A DNA stretch of 60,536 bases, taken from contig JAJEFE010000040.1 of NCBI GenBank assembly GCA_022820625.1, positions 1 to 60,536 on the forward strand, written 5' to 3'. Made by a program: the position numbers and the translations under genes. Of the stretch, positions 49,447 to 59,071 are shown piece after piece. The notes beneath the pieces were generated by a model. The model did not search any database, was not told the origin of the DNA, and saw only the letters and a program-made list of their open reading frames with translations. Position 1 is the first letter of the stretch. The number at the start of each line of letters is the position of its first letter. The stretch comes from Gammaproteobacteria bacterium. GTDB taxonomy: Bacteria; Pseudomonadota; Gammaproteobacteria; Steroidobacterales; Rariloculaceae.

Positions 49447-51741
49447 TTGCTCTGGAACTACGTTTTGGATATTGAATTGACCAATATTCGTCCTAGCGGG
49501 GAAATCCGCCCTTGGGGTGAAAGACCCACACCGCTGGTCCCGGCGGCAATTCGTGCTGCGCTCGGAACAGAACAAGCACCGGACGCATTTTGCACGCTCG
49601 CCGGAAAACTTGTGTTTATTCGCGACTTGAGTGCGGACTATTGGGATCACGTCAACTCTGTCGAACAGGAAACTATGCAGTCATTGGTGGCCTTGGTGCA
49701 ACGAAAGATTTCGCGCGTTCAGCGCGTGCACTTTAACTTGACTGCCCATGGTCAACCCCTGCCTGTAGACGCACTTCCGTTGACTACCCGAACCAGAAAC
49801 GCACTCTGCCAACGTTTCGGTGAACAGTCACTACCGCCACAGTTAACTCTCTATGAGCTGCTACTAATCCCAAATATTGGTATGCGCTCCATGATGGAAC
49901 TTACTTGTGTTGTAGAGGCAGCACAATCACATAAACCACTACAGCACACCAAGTCACCACTTCCTCAGAATACCGGTCCCCCCTTGCCACCCGACGCAAG
50001 TAGCTTTTTTCAACTGCTTGCTGCTTGGGCTGCTGGGGAGCGACAACTCGAGACACTTGGCTCAGCCCTGCCAGATGCCTGCTCTGACTGGCCGGACGAG
50101 TTGCAGCACCTTTGGACACTTGTTGGGCGTTCCGACGCTCATAGTCTTGCAGGAGACATGATTGACAGATACAGCGTGCCGGCACTGCTATCGTGCTGGA
50201 TCAATGGCCTCGACGAGCGTCTTGCTCACATTCTGAATGAACGTGTATTTTCGACCGAAAAACCAAGAACGCTTGAACAACTCGGGGAACATCACATGGT
50301 TACTCGAGAGCGTATTCGTCAAATACAAAAGAAGGGGGCCGAATGCTTGGAGGAGCTTCGAAGCGCTACATTCCAACCGGTGTTGCGCCGAGCCAAAGAG
50401 CTTGGCAATAAGCTAGGTACCGTACTCCCAGAGAGCGATCCCTACATTGAGGATGTGCTTCGGCAGGCGGTCGCTGACTTCGATCCGCATCATTCGCCGA
50501 GCTTTGCACAACAAATTCTCTTGTGGCTTGCCGGCCCATACAGAAACCGTGACGGCTGGCTGACCACTGAATCCAAAATCGACAGAAAAACCAAGACAGC
50601 TTTGTTAAGTTACGAGAATAATCGTTCGCTAATACCAGCGGATGACGTACGGACCGCGCTCAACGAGCTAGGTATTCGCGAGGCACATCATACGAGATGG
50701 ATCGATCACCTAGGACAATTTCAGCGCGTAGACGACGGATTGTTGCACCTGACTGGCACAATTCCCGATAAAGCCAGACAACTCTTGCGTTACCTAGATC
50801 GACCTATCACCGCCGACGAAGTGGTTGAGTGGATTGGTTCGTCCAGCGTTAGAAGCGTCCGCCAGCGTCTTATGGAAGATCCACGCTTCTGGCGCATAAA
50901 CAAGCAAAACCAATTCGTACTCGCTGGCACCAGTGGCTATGACGAATATACAGGAATCACCGACGAAATCATGCAGGAGATCGAAGCACGTGGTGGTAGT
51001 GCAACCGTAAAGCACCTTGTAAAGAAAATTACCAAATCATATGGCGTTCAACCCACTTCCGTGTTGGCCTACTTGAGTACACCTTTGTTCGTGCGCAACG
51101 AGTCCGGTCTTGTACGTGTGCGCAAGGACGAGGAAGTGGAAATAACAACAGACATTTCCAAAACCGCCAGTTGCTACCTTATAGACGATAGGTGGGCTTG
51201 GCGTATCAGAATCGATCACCAATTGATGAGAGGGAGCGGTCGCATGTTCCCAAACGCTTTCGCCCGTGAACTCGGTTGCGATTTAGGCGACAAAATCGAA
51301 GTGAGTTCCGCCTTTGGCAATATCACGGTGAGTTGGCTAGCAGGCTCAGCAACCGGTGCCGCGCTTGGATCGATCCGCTCAGCGCTGAAGGGTTTGAATG
51401 CCGAGATTGGGGACGATGTATTCCTCATATCACACGGTCAACAAATAGAATTCAAGCTGCTTCGACAGGACCAACTAAAGACAGAAAGTTCCATTGGAAA
51501 ACTTGCACTCTTGGTAGGCGTGCTTACTCCAACCGATTCAGACGCTATACTGCCGCAGATTGCCGCCGCGCTTAACCTTGACCATCAGCTTGACGAACCG
51601 CTTGAGCAACAAATCCGCGATGTCTTGCTTGGCCGTGGCGAAGACGAACTCTACAAACTCATTCAGCCCCCTACATTATCTATGGATCAATACCTAGACC
51701 GAATCGGCGATGTCCTTGGTGGCAACAACATTAGCGACTAG
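49447..51741 (+). CDS. Large DNA-binding-type protein with alpha-CTD-like and sigma-region-4-like parts
   Basis: 764 residues from a weak TTG at 49447; with the upstream segment it would be about 799. Residues 108-152 (PLTTRTRNALCQRF, LTLYELLLIPNIGMRSMMEL) resemble the RNA polymerase alpha C-terminal HhH. Residues 272-305 (PRTLEQLGEHHMVTRERIRQIQKKGAECL) resemble sigma70 region 4. Two winged-helix-like repeats follow (about 438-560). No core-binding region 2 is seen, so it is probably not a working sigma factor. It converges on the 154-residue gene, overlapping its 3' end by 11 bp. Low GC suggests transfer. Function unknown; association with the DndD-like ATPase suggests defence. Confidence 0.6.
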   Translation: MLWNYVLDIELTNIRPSGEIRPWGERPTPLVPAAIRAALGTEQAPDAFCTLAGKLVFIRDLSADYWDHVNSVEQETMQSLVALVQRKISRVQRVHFNLTAHGQPLPVDALPLTTRTRNALCQRFGEQSLPPQLTLYELLLIPNIGMRSMMELTCVVEAAQSHKPLQHTKSPLPQNTGPPLPPDASSFFQLLAAWAAGERQLETLGSALPDACSDWPDELQHLWTLVGRSDAHSLAGDMIDRYSVPALLSCWINGLDERLAHILNERVFSTEKPRTLEQLGEHHMVTRERIRQIQKKGAECLEELRSATFQPVLRRAKELGNKLGTVLPESDPYIEDVLRQAVADFDPHHSPSFAQQILLWLAGPYRNRDGWLTTESKIDRKTKTALLSYENNRSLIPADDVRTALNELGIREAHHTRWIDHLGQFQRVDDGLLHLTGTIPDKARQLLRYLDRPITADEVVEWIGSSSVRSVRQRLMEDPRFWRINKQNQFVLAGTSGYDEYTGITDEIMQEIEARGGSATVKHLVKKITKSYGVQPTSVLAYLSTPLFVRNESGLVRVRKDEEVEITTDISKTASCYLIDDRWAWRIRIDHQLMRGSGRMFPNAFARELGCDLGDKIEVSSAFGNITVSWLAGSATGAALGSIRSALKGLNAEIGDDVFLISHGQQIEFKLLRQDQLKTESSIGKLALLVGVLTPTDSDAILPQIAAALNLDHQLDEPLEQQIRDVLLGRGEDELYKLIQPPTLSMDQYLDRIGDVLGGNNISD

Positions 51742-52195
51742 GATCGATGGCTCTATCTCTCAAAAAATCAGTAACTGCCCAAATAGGTATACCCTTACCC
51801 ACCATTTCTTCGATTAACATAGGCAGTCCCGTCGCGGCTAATTCATTAGCAAGTGATATAAGCTCGCCAGGTCTCCGTAGAATCTCTGTACTGCCAGTAA
51901 ACCCCAACCCAAGCAGTTGAAGGTGAAATATCCGCCAAGGATTACTAGGCAATACCTCGCCCGCTCGAACGAAAGTATGCCACTCAGTTGCCTTGGTTCG
52001 CCTGTTTTCCTGTGCTCCAATGCACAAGGCTGCCCACCACAAATCCACGTAGCGGCCAAAAGGTCGTTGATCAGGATCCCTAGCACCGTCCTCACCCTTA
52101 CGCGTCATAGTAAACCGTCTAACGTTCTCCAATTCGGAGGACGGTATTCGCAAATCCTGATTTTGGATCCCAGCTACAAATTCGTCTATGCTCAT
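51731..52195 (-). CDS. Small protein linked to the DndD-like ATPase
   Basis: 154 residues from ATG at 52195 with GGAG upstream. It has the pattern FGRYVDLWWAALCIGAQENRRT and a Leu/Ala-rich C-terminal half (LANELAATGLPMLIEEM). This faintly recalls Dnd-system-associated protein 4, but the match is only by eye. It follows the ATPase by 16 bp on the same strand and is likely its partner. No enzyme motif is visible. Confidence 0.6.
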   Translation of the reverse strand: MSIDEFVAGIQNQDLRIPSSELENVRRFTMTRKGEDGARDPDQRPFGRYVDLWWAALCIGAQENRRTKATEWHTFVRAGEVLPSNPWRIFHLQLLGLGFTGSTEILRRPGELISLANELAATGLPMLIEEMVGKGIPIWAVTDFLRDRAIDPSR

Positions 52196-52211
52196 CAAAT
52201 TGCTCCGTTGC

Positions 52212-54227
52212 TCACGATGAACGATACTGTAGATCGAACTCACCGCTATTCTTGCGCTGGCATGCCACACAGAATTGTCGATGATTGCACATGCACACGC
52301 GAATCTCCGGTCGATCCGGCTGTGGATCATTCACGAGGTCAGCCGGAAAATCATCTGTCTTTGTAAGCGTAACGATAGTACCAACCCGATCATCAATGAT
52401 GTCCTCAGTATTTGCTATTTCGGATTGTGTAAGGAACAAAACGACTTGACGATCAATTTCATTCTCCCTAGCAGGTGCCGCCACAGTGGTTAGAACGCGT
52501 CGCTTAACGTTGCCCGACATCATTCCAAGTGGTGTATCAATTACGCGTGGTGCGACTACTCCACTTACTTCCGTCAATGCCCAGATAAATGCAAACGTTA
52601 GGGCACGTTGAGAAGCACCGTTTACTTCATGATCTGGGTTAAGTGTTCGGTTATCTTTAGTTTCGACAACAATGCTATAGTCAGGAGTAATATGCGCACC
52701 CTGGAAGATGGCACCTTGGGATGGATCGGCCCCGATCATATCTAGGAAAAGCTCATTCATGCGAGTGCTAACTCGTTGCAGATAGGTTTTGTGCATGTCA
52801 TCTAGAGCGCCACCCACAATGCCATCGAGATCTTGTAAGACGCTAAGCTCCGCATTGAGTCCAGCCACTTTTTGATCTGCACGGCGCAGCCTTGTTTGCT
52901 GACGGGTCAAGTCCTTAATCCTCTCTTCCAGTTCAAGAAACTTAGCTTCTCGACGGTCGAGCTGATGGTTCTTTTGCCGGAGTGATGATTGAAGAAACTT
53001 TTCATTTTGGTATTTACTCTCAATCTCTTCCTCGTCGATATCACCAAGTTTGGCCTCCACGGACTGAAGCTCCCGATTCGCGACTTCATACCGCTCTTGC
53101 GCGGCTACTCGATCACGCTGTAGATCGGCCAGCAAACCGTGCCACGTCGTTTCTGCGGTATCCCACGTCTCAATTTCTCCTTTGGCTTGATAATATAGGC
53201 TCGACAATTGCTCGGTTGTAGCATCAATCGCCCGTTGTTCCTCAACGAGGGTCATTACATGATTCCTAGCATCACTTCCTTCGGACAGGTCGGCACCACA
53301 GATGCATAACTCAAGGTAGAGTCTTTCTTTAAGCACTGGCACTGCCGCTTTTGGAATGACACCCTGCGCATTCAATTTGTCGAGCAACTCATACCCCTTT
53401 CTTAGTATTGGATCTAGCATGCTCCAGCTCAAGAGTTCGTTTTCGAACAATTGTTGATGCCTTTTTTGTAGCTTCCAATCATCGTCCATTGCAGAACTCA
53501 ATTGTGCTTTGAACGTCTCCCGCTGGTGCGAAAGTTGTTCATAACTGCCTGCTTCGAGCGCACGTCGTAAATCCCGTTGAACCGTAGACAGTTTGCGATT
53601 CATATTTTCAATCTGGCGATGCAAATCATCAACCGAATCAGAAACCTCAGTTTGCTCGTCTCTCGCATCCTGTAACTTTGTCGATACTTCCGCTAGCTCA
53701 TCGGACGATGTTTGTCTACTGATCTTTCTATTAACCGCAGAATGCCCGTTCTTGATACGTTTCAGCACACGCTCTAGCAATCCCAATCCGAGCAACGACC
53801 GAATCGCTTCTTTCACCTGGTCGCGTTTCGTCGTCTCTCCGAGTTGGGCGGAAATAAACGTTAGCGCAGAATCGCCATCAGTAAAAAATATGTCCAGCAT
53901 TTCGACCGGTAGCATTTGAGCAAGCCGAGCTTCCGGCCCATTGATGGGGGTCGAACCTCTGTCCGTTTTCTCATATAAATTGATGCGCTCTTGCTCCCGA
54001 TTTGGGTTGTCTCCGGTTGGACGCTCAATGACTTCTCGCTTGAGCATAAATCGTGTTTCTTTTGTTAGCGTCCGACCGCCAACCGCGCTGACTAACGTAT
54101 GCGAGAAATCGATCTCTACTGATATTGTGCAAGGATCACCATCGGGCCAATCGGCCGGGGAAAGGCGCACGGATGGTTCTTCCAGCCCCTTCGTGCCATA
54201 AAGCGCCCACCGCAAGGCTTGACAGGA
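52212..54227 (-). pseudogene. DndD/Rad50-like ATPase, truncated at Walker A
   Basis: The frame is open but the protein begins in the middle of the ATP-binding motif. Family-like sequence starts at SCQALRWALYG, which in intact proteins directly follows the GKT of Walker A. After it come long coiled coils (about 250-600 in the open frame), a CICG hinge element, and an intact C-terminal half with signature NGASQRALTFAFIWAL and Walker B/D-loop VIDTPLG. A terminal CMCNHRQFCVAC may bind zinc. The sequence beyond 54227 is foreign and GC-rich. Without Walker A the ATPase should be dead. Confidence 0.75.
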
Positions 54228-54329
54228 TGGATATCCATCCAGGCTTGAGGACCTTAGGGCATCTCTGAGCCATCCTGAAACGCGTGGCGAACTGCGGCGC
54301 GTCGACATTCCGGTAGACCCCCGCTCGCC

Positions 54330-54938
54330 ATGATCGATTTCGATGCCGTACGCCGCGCCTACTTTTCCCCGCCGCCCCCGGGCGATCACGTACCGACCAT
54401 TGAAGAACGGATCGCGGCGTACGAGCGGCAGCGCGTCGCGGAGGCGCGCCGGCGCGGCCTTGATATGCGCAATTCCCGGATGGGCGAATACGGTTCGCTG
54501 ATCGGCGGACCAGGCAAGCCGCCGACCCGGTTCGAGGGCGGCCGGCCCGCCGAGTACATGGCCAGGATGCCCCCAATGCCCCTCGAATGGTTCAATCACG
54601 AGAACGCGCATCTAAGGACGCCGTGCGCCGATCCCGATCGTTATCTGGAAACGCTATCCGCCGACCACCTGGCCGGTTTCAATCCCCGTCCGGACGGCAG
54701 AACGCTGCGCCGGCTGCTCCGCGCCGAGCGATTGACCGGGCCCGAAGCCCACATGATCGAGCAACTCCTCACCCGCCTGCGCATGGTCGAACTGGCGTAC
54801 CTGCTGTCTCGCGCCGGCCTGACGATGCACGAAATCGCCCGCGCCATGCTCCTGTCAGGCGTGATGACTCCGGCGAAAGTGCACTGGCTGAATCAGTTCG
54901 CGGCGCCGCCCGCTGGGCCAGAAACACCGGAGGAATGA
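54330..54938 (+). CDS. Hypothetical protein (202 residues)
   Basis: Not recognised. The N-terminal part is Arg/Pro-rich and probably unstructured (RRAYFSPPPPGDHVPTIEERI; RNSRMGEYGSLIGGPGKPP). The C-terminal part (about 115-195) is helical, with RTLRRLLRAERLTGPEAHMIEQLL and LSRAGLTMHEIARAML, which has HTH-like spacing. No clear ribosome-binding site. GC-rich, unlike the truncated ATPase next to it, and convergent with the nuclease gene 21 bp away. Confidence 0.5.
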   Translation: MIDFDAVRRAYFSPPPPGDHVPTIEERIAAYERQRVAEARRRGLDMRNSRMGEYGSLIGGPGKPPTRFEGGRPAEYMARMPPMPLEWFNHENAHLRTPCADPDRYLETLSADHLAGFNPRPDGRTLRRLLRAERLTGPEAHMIEQLLTRLRMVELAYLLSRAGLTMHEIARAMLLSGVMTPAKVHWLNQFAAPPAGPETPEE

Positions 54939-54959
54939 CCTCTTGAACAACGATACGCG

Positions 54960-55637
54960 TCAAAGCGCATCGTTGAAGTTGAATTCAGCCTGCGGTTGCA
55001 AAGGAAATGGCAACAGCGCGTGCCGGATCTCGATTTTCGATCCGTTCGTCGTGCGGCAATGGCGACTGGACAATCGATTTATCACGCCCACCGACTGGTT
55101 GTCCGTTGGCCCTCCCACAAGCCCAAGCTCGGCGCTACGTGATTTGATCGCCGTTCGGACTTTTGTCTGTGCGGCTTCGGAGTTTCCATCTAACACGTAG
55201 CCCAACATGCACCCCACGGGGAGATCAGCCGCGTACTGTTCCGTGATGAATCGGAGCATGCCTTCCCGTACGTACGGCGTCGCCAGCGAATGCGTCTTTC
55301 CACTTCGAACGACGTTTAGGCGTTTGCACTCGTAGGCCAGGTACCGCTCGCGCTCCTGATCCAACAGCAATGCCATGTCAATCTTGCCCTTGCTGTAGGC
55401 CCAGCCATCGGCAGTGTAGCCGAAGGGCTCGTGCTGATACGCCAGATGGTGAAACAGTCGTCTGGCCCTCGCGTCCCTCGAAAGGGTATTGACGAGGTTT
55501 ATGGTGATAGTGTCCTCATCCGGTTTCTCAGGCATCACCGCCACGCACCGCGGCCACACCGCGAGAACGCACTCAAGGAACCGGGCATCCAGGGATCGGA
55601 ACCGCGCGATCCATTGTGTGGGATCTCCGACCAGCAT
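54960..55637 (-). CDS. Restriction-type PD-(D/E)xK nuclease
   Basis: 225 residues. The core motif is GKIDMALLL ... RYLAYECKRLNV, where Asp and the Glu-x-Lys pair (ECK) match the PD-(D/E)xK catalytic site. Its start overlaps the methyltransferase stop by one base (TGATG), so the two are translated together. This makes it the likely endonuclease subunit of the restriction-modification pair. Recognition site unknown. Confidence 0.75.
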   Translation of the reverse strand: MLVGDPTQWIARFRSLDARFLECVLAVWPRCVAVMPEKPDEDTITINLVNTLSRDARARRLFHHLAYQHEPFGYTADGWAYSKGKIDMALLLDQERERYLAYECKRLNVVRSGKTHSLATPYVREGMLRFITEQYAADLPVGCMLGYVLDGNSEAAQTKVRTAIKSRSAELGLVGGPTDNQSVGVINRLSSRHCRTTNGSKIEIRHALLPFPLQPQAEFNFNDAL

Positions 55638-58600
55638 CAGACGGAATCGGTGAGGTTGCCGAGTCGAAGAGCGTCCTGCAATTCCATGACCATCGCGTCC
55701 GCATCCGCGATGGCGGCAGACCTCATCCAGAATCGCCGCTGTAGGGGTTTCACAAGATAGAGACTCTTTCCGATGAACACGCGGAAATCTGGAAACAACT
55801 GAAAATTACCGGGGAGGGATACGTCAATACGCGCTCTCAGCCGCGCCAGTGCTGCCCCCACGGTCTCCTCATTTCGCTCTCTGTACGCCTCGCAGTCCTG
55901 GCGCTCCACCAAGCGAAGGTGCAAGAGCGCGAGGTCATTGTTTCGGGCCTCAAGCTCCACGCGAACAGCCGTGTCTTCGCTGAACCACTGCGCCAAGCTG
56001 CGGGTCAGTGTGTTCGCATATGCCTCTCGCTCCTCCGACACCGCCGGTCGCCATAGATCGACGAAGCTTCCCTTGTGTGGCTGCACGCCTGGAATCACGC
56101 TGGCGACGGAGTCCTCGACCAAGGCGATCTCCTCCTCGCCCAGACCGAAATACGTATAGCAGTTCGAGTCGATCTCGTCGAACAACCCATCGTCGCTGGC
56201 CTTCAATGCGAAACTCTCTCTCGCCAATGCCATCGCGTCGTCAATGAGCGACACCAGTGCACTCGCCGCATCGGAAGATCGGTTATCGTGCCGAAAGTAC
56301 CGGGAAGCCGGAAACGGAAGGCGAAGCAGCTCAGCTTGTTGTATTTCGGGCCTGTCCGAACCAAACGACGCTGTGCCGTGAAACGCGAACCAATACAGAA
56401 GCTTGCTATTGAGTAGCGCAGTGAGGAGTTTTGCTCGGCGCGCGTCGCGATCAGGTACCGAAATACCAAGGATAATGTGTTCGAATGTGAGCGGGTCTTC
56501 AACGTAGCTGGCGCGAAGCCTATGGCTCCCGGTGCTGATTCCGCGTGGCACCAGTACGCGTGGCCCCGTGAAACCGCGTTCGAATCCCTTTCGACGTACC
56601 AAACCGTCGGGCCTCGCATTAAAGGCGCGAAGCTGCCTGGTATCCTGCGCCAATACGCGGAAAGCTTGGACCGGCAAATAGGGCGTGTTTGAGATCGTCT
56701 CGCTCTGGTGGCATTGGTAACCGTCATCGTCTAGTCGGTCCTCCTTCACGGGCTGAAAGCCGTTCCCAACTACCCAGCGATTCTCAAACGATTCCATCCT
56801 CCGGTACGCGATTCGATACTCGCTCACCAAGGCACCGAGTTTTGGAAGCGATTGCAAATAATTAAACAACTTGGCTTCGGGGTCGCTCATCCATAAACGT
56901 CGCTTGAATACGAATGGATCCTCGCCGACGTCCATCGATGCGACCGAACCTTTATCCACGCTGCTTAGCGTTATCACACGTCGCATCTTCAGATTAAGAT
57001 CCGCTTTCGGTGCCCAATAGTCGAAGCGGTAGCCTGGTGCAACAGTCTTCCTGCGACCAAATATCACCAACGCCGCAGGGCGCACCGCGCCCTCGAACAG
57101 CTGGAACCGCAGATCGGCGAAATTGATGATGCGGAAAATCCGTCCGTCCCCGATTAGTCGGTTTCGAGCTTCGATTGCATTCTTGGCATGGTTGTGCAAG
57201 AAACCCATAGCCGGGAGCAGCAAGCCCACTACGCCATGCTCCGGCAAATGCCGAAGCGACTTCCATACGAACGCCCAAGCGTCCTCCCTGCCGGGCATCG
57301 GAACCTGATGCTCTTCACACCAGACCACCGAGCTATGGCCTGCGCCGCGACGGCTCGACCATGGTGGGTTGCCGAGAATTACTTCCGCCTGCAAATCCTC
57401 CTCAGAAGCTTGGAAGAAGTCCTCCGAGCGGAGAGTACGGTTCCAGAGTTCAGGAAGCAGCTTGCGCCGCTTGATAAGCAACCGTATGTCCGGCGGGTTG
57501 ACCTCCTGCAACAGCGCGACGTATAGCGAAAACACCGCAACCCGAACCGCGCCAGCGTTTACATCGCAACCGTGCAGCCGGGACAGAATGATGAGCAGAC
57601 TATCCCATCGGATAGTCCGTGATCCGCGGGTCTCGCGCCAGTGTTCACACAAGAGTTGGAAAGATCGTACGAGAAACACGCCCGAACCACATGCCGGGTC
57701 GAGAAATCGGCCCTTCGACTTGGCGCTTGCGGGCAGGGTATCCCACAATGCCGAAATCACGGTATCCGCAAGAAACATTGGAGTGTAGTACGCGCCACGC
57801 GCTCGACGCTGCACTCTCTGTGTGCCCAGGAATCGATCGTAAACCGCGCTGATGAGTTCGATCGGAATGTATTTAAAGTCGTAACCCCAAAAGCGCAACT
57901 GGCCACCGGCCTCGCCCATGACTTCGCGCCCGCCGCGAAATCTCGCCAAGGTTTGCAAGTGGGCACGGACCACTCTCGGTTTCGGTCCCCTGGCTTCGAA
58001 CGAGCAGGGAGCCACGAACAAGTCGCCGTTGAAATCCGTGCGCAAACTATCAAACAGCCGATACAGCCCCACCGCGCTTGTCGACTCAAGGAGTCCGAGA
58101 AACGTTTCGGTGGCACCATCGGAAGCGGCCCTGAAATACTCCGGCCCGATGATTTGTCGATCTTCCAAGTAGGCAACGAACATCGCCTGAATTAGGAGCG
58201 CTTGGGCGGCATCCCCGGACAAGCCCTCCTCGCAAAGCGCGTCGTGAGACGCCGAGAGGTTGTCCAGCAATACTTGATCGATTCGCTCGCTCGCCCTGAA
58301 GTAACCAGTATGGTGCTCCCACAGCCGACCGGACTCCGCGCCGTAGATGAAGTCCTTGACGGCAAGCCCGTCCGCTACGGCGTCGAGCTGCTGGACGAGA
58401 CAGCGGCTATCGAAGTCGCGAGCGTCGCTGTACGGGACCCTCGCGAGGGAGAATGCCCGTATCGTATCGCCGGAAAGGACAAGCAAGAGTGCAGCCAGGC
58501 CCTGGTTCCATAGTGCGCCGTGCAAGGCGAGCACCCGCTCGCGCTTGTATTCTTCGAGTACGACAATCACGACCGTCGGCACGCCCTGGACGCAAAGCAC

Positions 58601-58762
58601 CGCCGATGCGCCCAAGTCTGCCAGGGCCATCCTTATCGCGTTCGCGTGCGGGTTTTGTCCAACGACCTCAGCGTCTTCATAGAGCTCCGGGATTTCGCGA
58701 TTGGACAAGTCTAGGCGGTCTTTCCACTCGGCAGACAGAGGATGCGCAGGCACCGAGTTCAT
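55637..58762 (-). CDS. N6-adenine DNA methyltransferase (restriction-modification)
   Basis: 1041 residues. An N-terminal domain (1-140, HGALWNQGLAALLLVLSGDTIRAFSL) of restriction-associated type is followed by a helical region (LIQAMFVAYLEDRQII). The methyltransferase core has GAYYTP (323-328), the SAM motif DPACGSG (355-361) and the catalytic NPPW (465-468). A specificity-like C-terminal region (about 640-1040) follows. GGAGGG precedes the ATG at 58762. It protects host DNA and may contribute to target recognition. Type IIG-like or DISARM/BREX-like relatives exist, but their partner genes are absent here. Confidence 0.85.
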   Translation of the reverse strand: MNSVPAHPLSAEWKDRLDLSNREIPELYEDAEVVGQNPHANAIRMALADLGASAVLCVQGVPTVVIVVLEEYKRERVLALHGALWNQGLAALLLVLSGDTIRAFSLARVPYSDARDFDSRCLVQQLDAVADGLAVKDFIYGAESGRLWEHHTGYFRASERIDQVLLDNLSASHDALCEEGLSGDAAQALLIQAMFVAYLEDRQIIGPEYFRAASDGATETFLGLLESTSAVGLYRLFDSLRTDFNGDLFVAPCSFEARGPKPRVVRAHLQTLARFRGGREVMGEAGGQLRFWGYDFKYIPIELISAVYDRFLGTQRVQRRARGAYYTPMFLADTVISALWDTLPASAKSKGRFLDPACGSGVFLVRSFQLLCEHWRETRGSRTIRWDSLLIILSRLHGCDVNAGAVRVAVFSLYVALLQEVNPPDIRLLIKRRKLLPELWNRTLRSEDFFQASEEDLQAEVILGNPPWSSRRGAGHSSVVWCEEHQVPMPGREDAWAFVWKSLRHLPEHGVVGLLLPAMGFLHNHAKNAIEARNRLIGDGRIFRIINFADLRFQLFEGAVRPAALVIFGRRKTVAPGYRFDYWAPKADLNLKMRRVITLSSVDKGSVASMDVGEDPFVFKRRLWMSDPEAKLFNYLQSLPKLGALVSEYRIAYRRMESFENRWVVGNGFQPVKEDRLDDDGYQCHQSETISNTPYLPVQAFRVLAQDTRQLRAFNARPDGLVRRKGFERGFTGPRVLVPRGISTGSHRLRASYVEDPLTFEHIILGISVPDRDARRAKLLTALLNSKLLYWFAFHGTASFGSDRPEIQQAELLRLPFPASRYFRHDNRSSDAASALVSLIDDAMALARESFALKASDDGLFDEIDSNCYTYFGLGEEEIALVEDSVASVIPGVQPHKGSFVDLWRPAVSEEREAYANTLTRSLAQWFSEDTAVRVELEARNNDLALLHLRLVERQDCEAYRERNEETVGAALARLRARIDVSLPGNFQLFPDFRVFIGKSLYLVKPLQRRFWMRSAAIADADAMVMELQDALRLGNLTDSV

Positions 58763-58938
58763 TGATGTTGCCCTCCGGCTGTCGGTGTTTCCAAAGATTC
58801 GACGCCCTGTACTTGCGTTTTTTCGACGGTGATCGGCGAAGAGGGGACTATGTGATCGCGCAGCAGCACGTAAATCGGTTCCATCGGACACACCATTGCT
58901 GCGCTATCTCCCGGCATGGGATCGGTCTCCAGTGCCAT
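58759..58938 (-). CDS. Possible small ORF coupled to the methyltransferase
   Basis: A 59-codon ORF (MALETDPMPGDSAAMVCPME...) whose TGA overlaps the methyltransferase ATG (ATGA). In the same frame upstream, after one TGA, a further 40 or so codons reach back to just after the repressor stop, so the stretch 58763-59071 could be a broken small gene. No similarity recognised; ribosome-binding site weak. Confidence 0.3.
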   Translation of the reverse strand: MALETDPMPGDSAAMVCPMEPIYVLLRDHIVPSSPITVEKTQVQGVESLETPTAGGQHQ

Positions 58939-59071
58939 GGAACAGGCCTGTCACGCCAGTTCGACGACAAGATTCGTGTCTGCCAATGCATGCCACGACG
59001 TCTCGGTGCAGGCATTGATGATTGTACTCGCCGCCGTATTCAAGTTCCCGCTGCCATGCCACTTCACCACT

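Noticed and set aside
49342..54227. Calling a Dnd phosphorothioation system
   Set aside because: Only a truncated DndD-like ATPase is present; the sulfur-transfer genes are missing.
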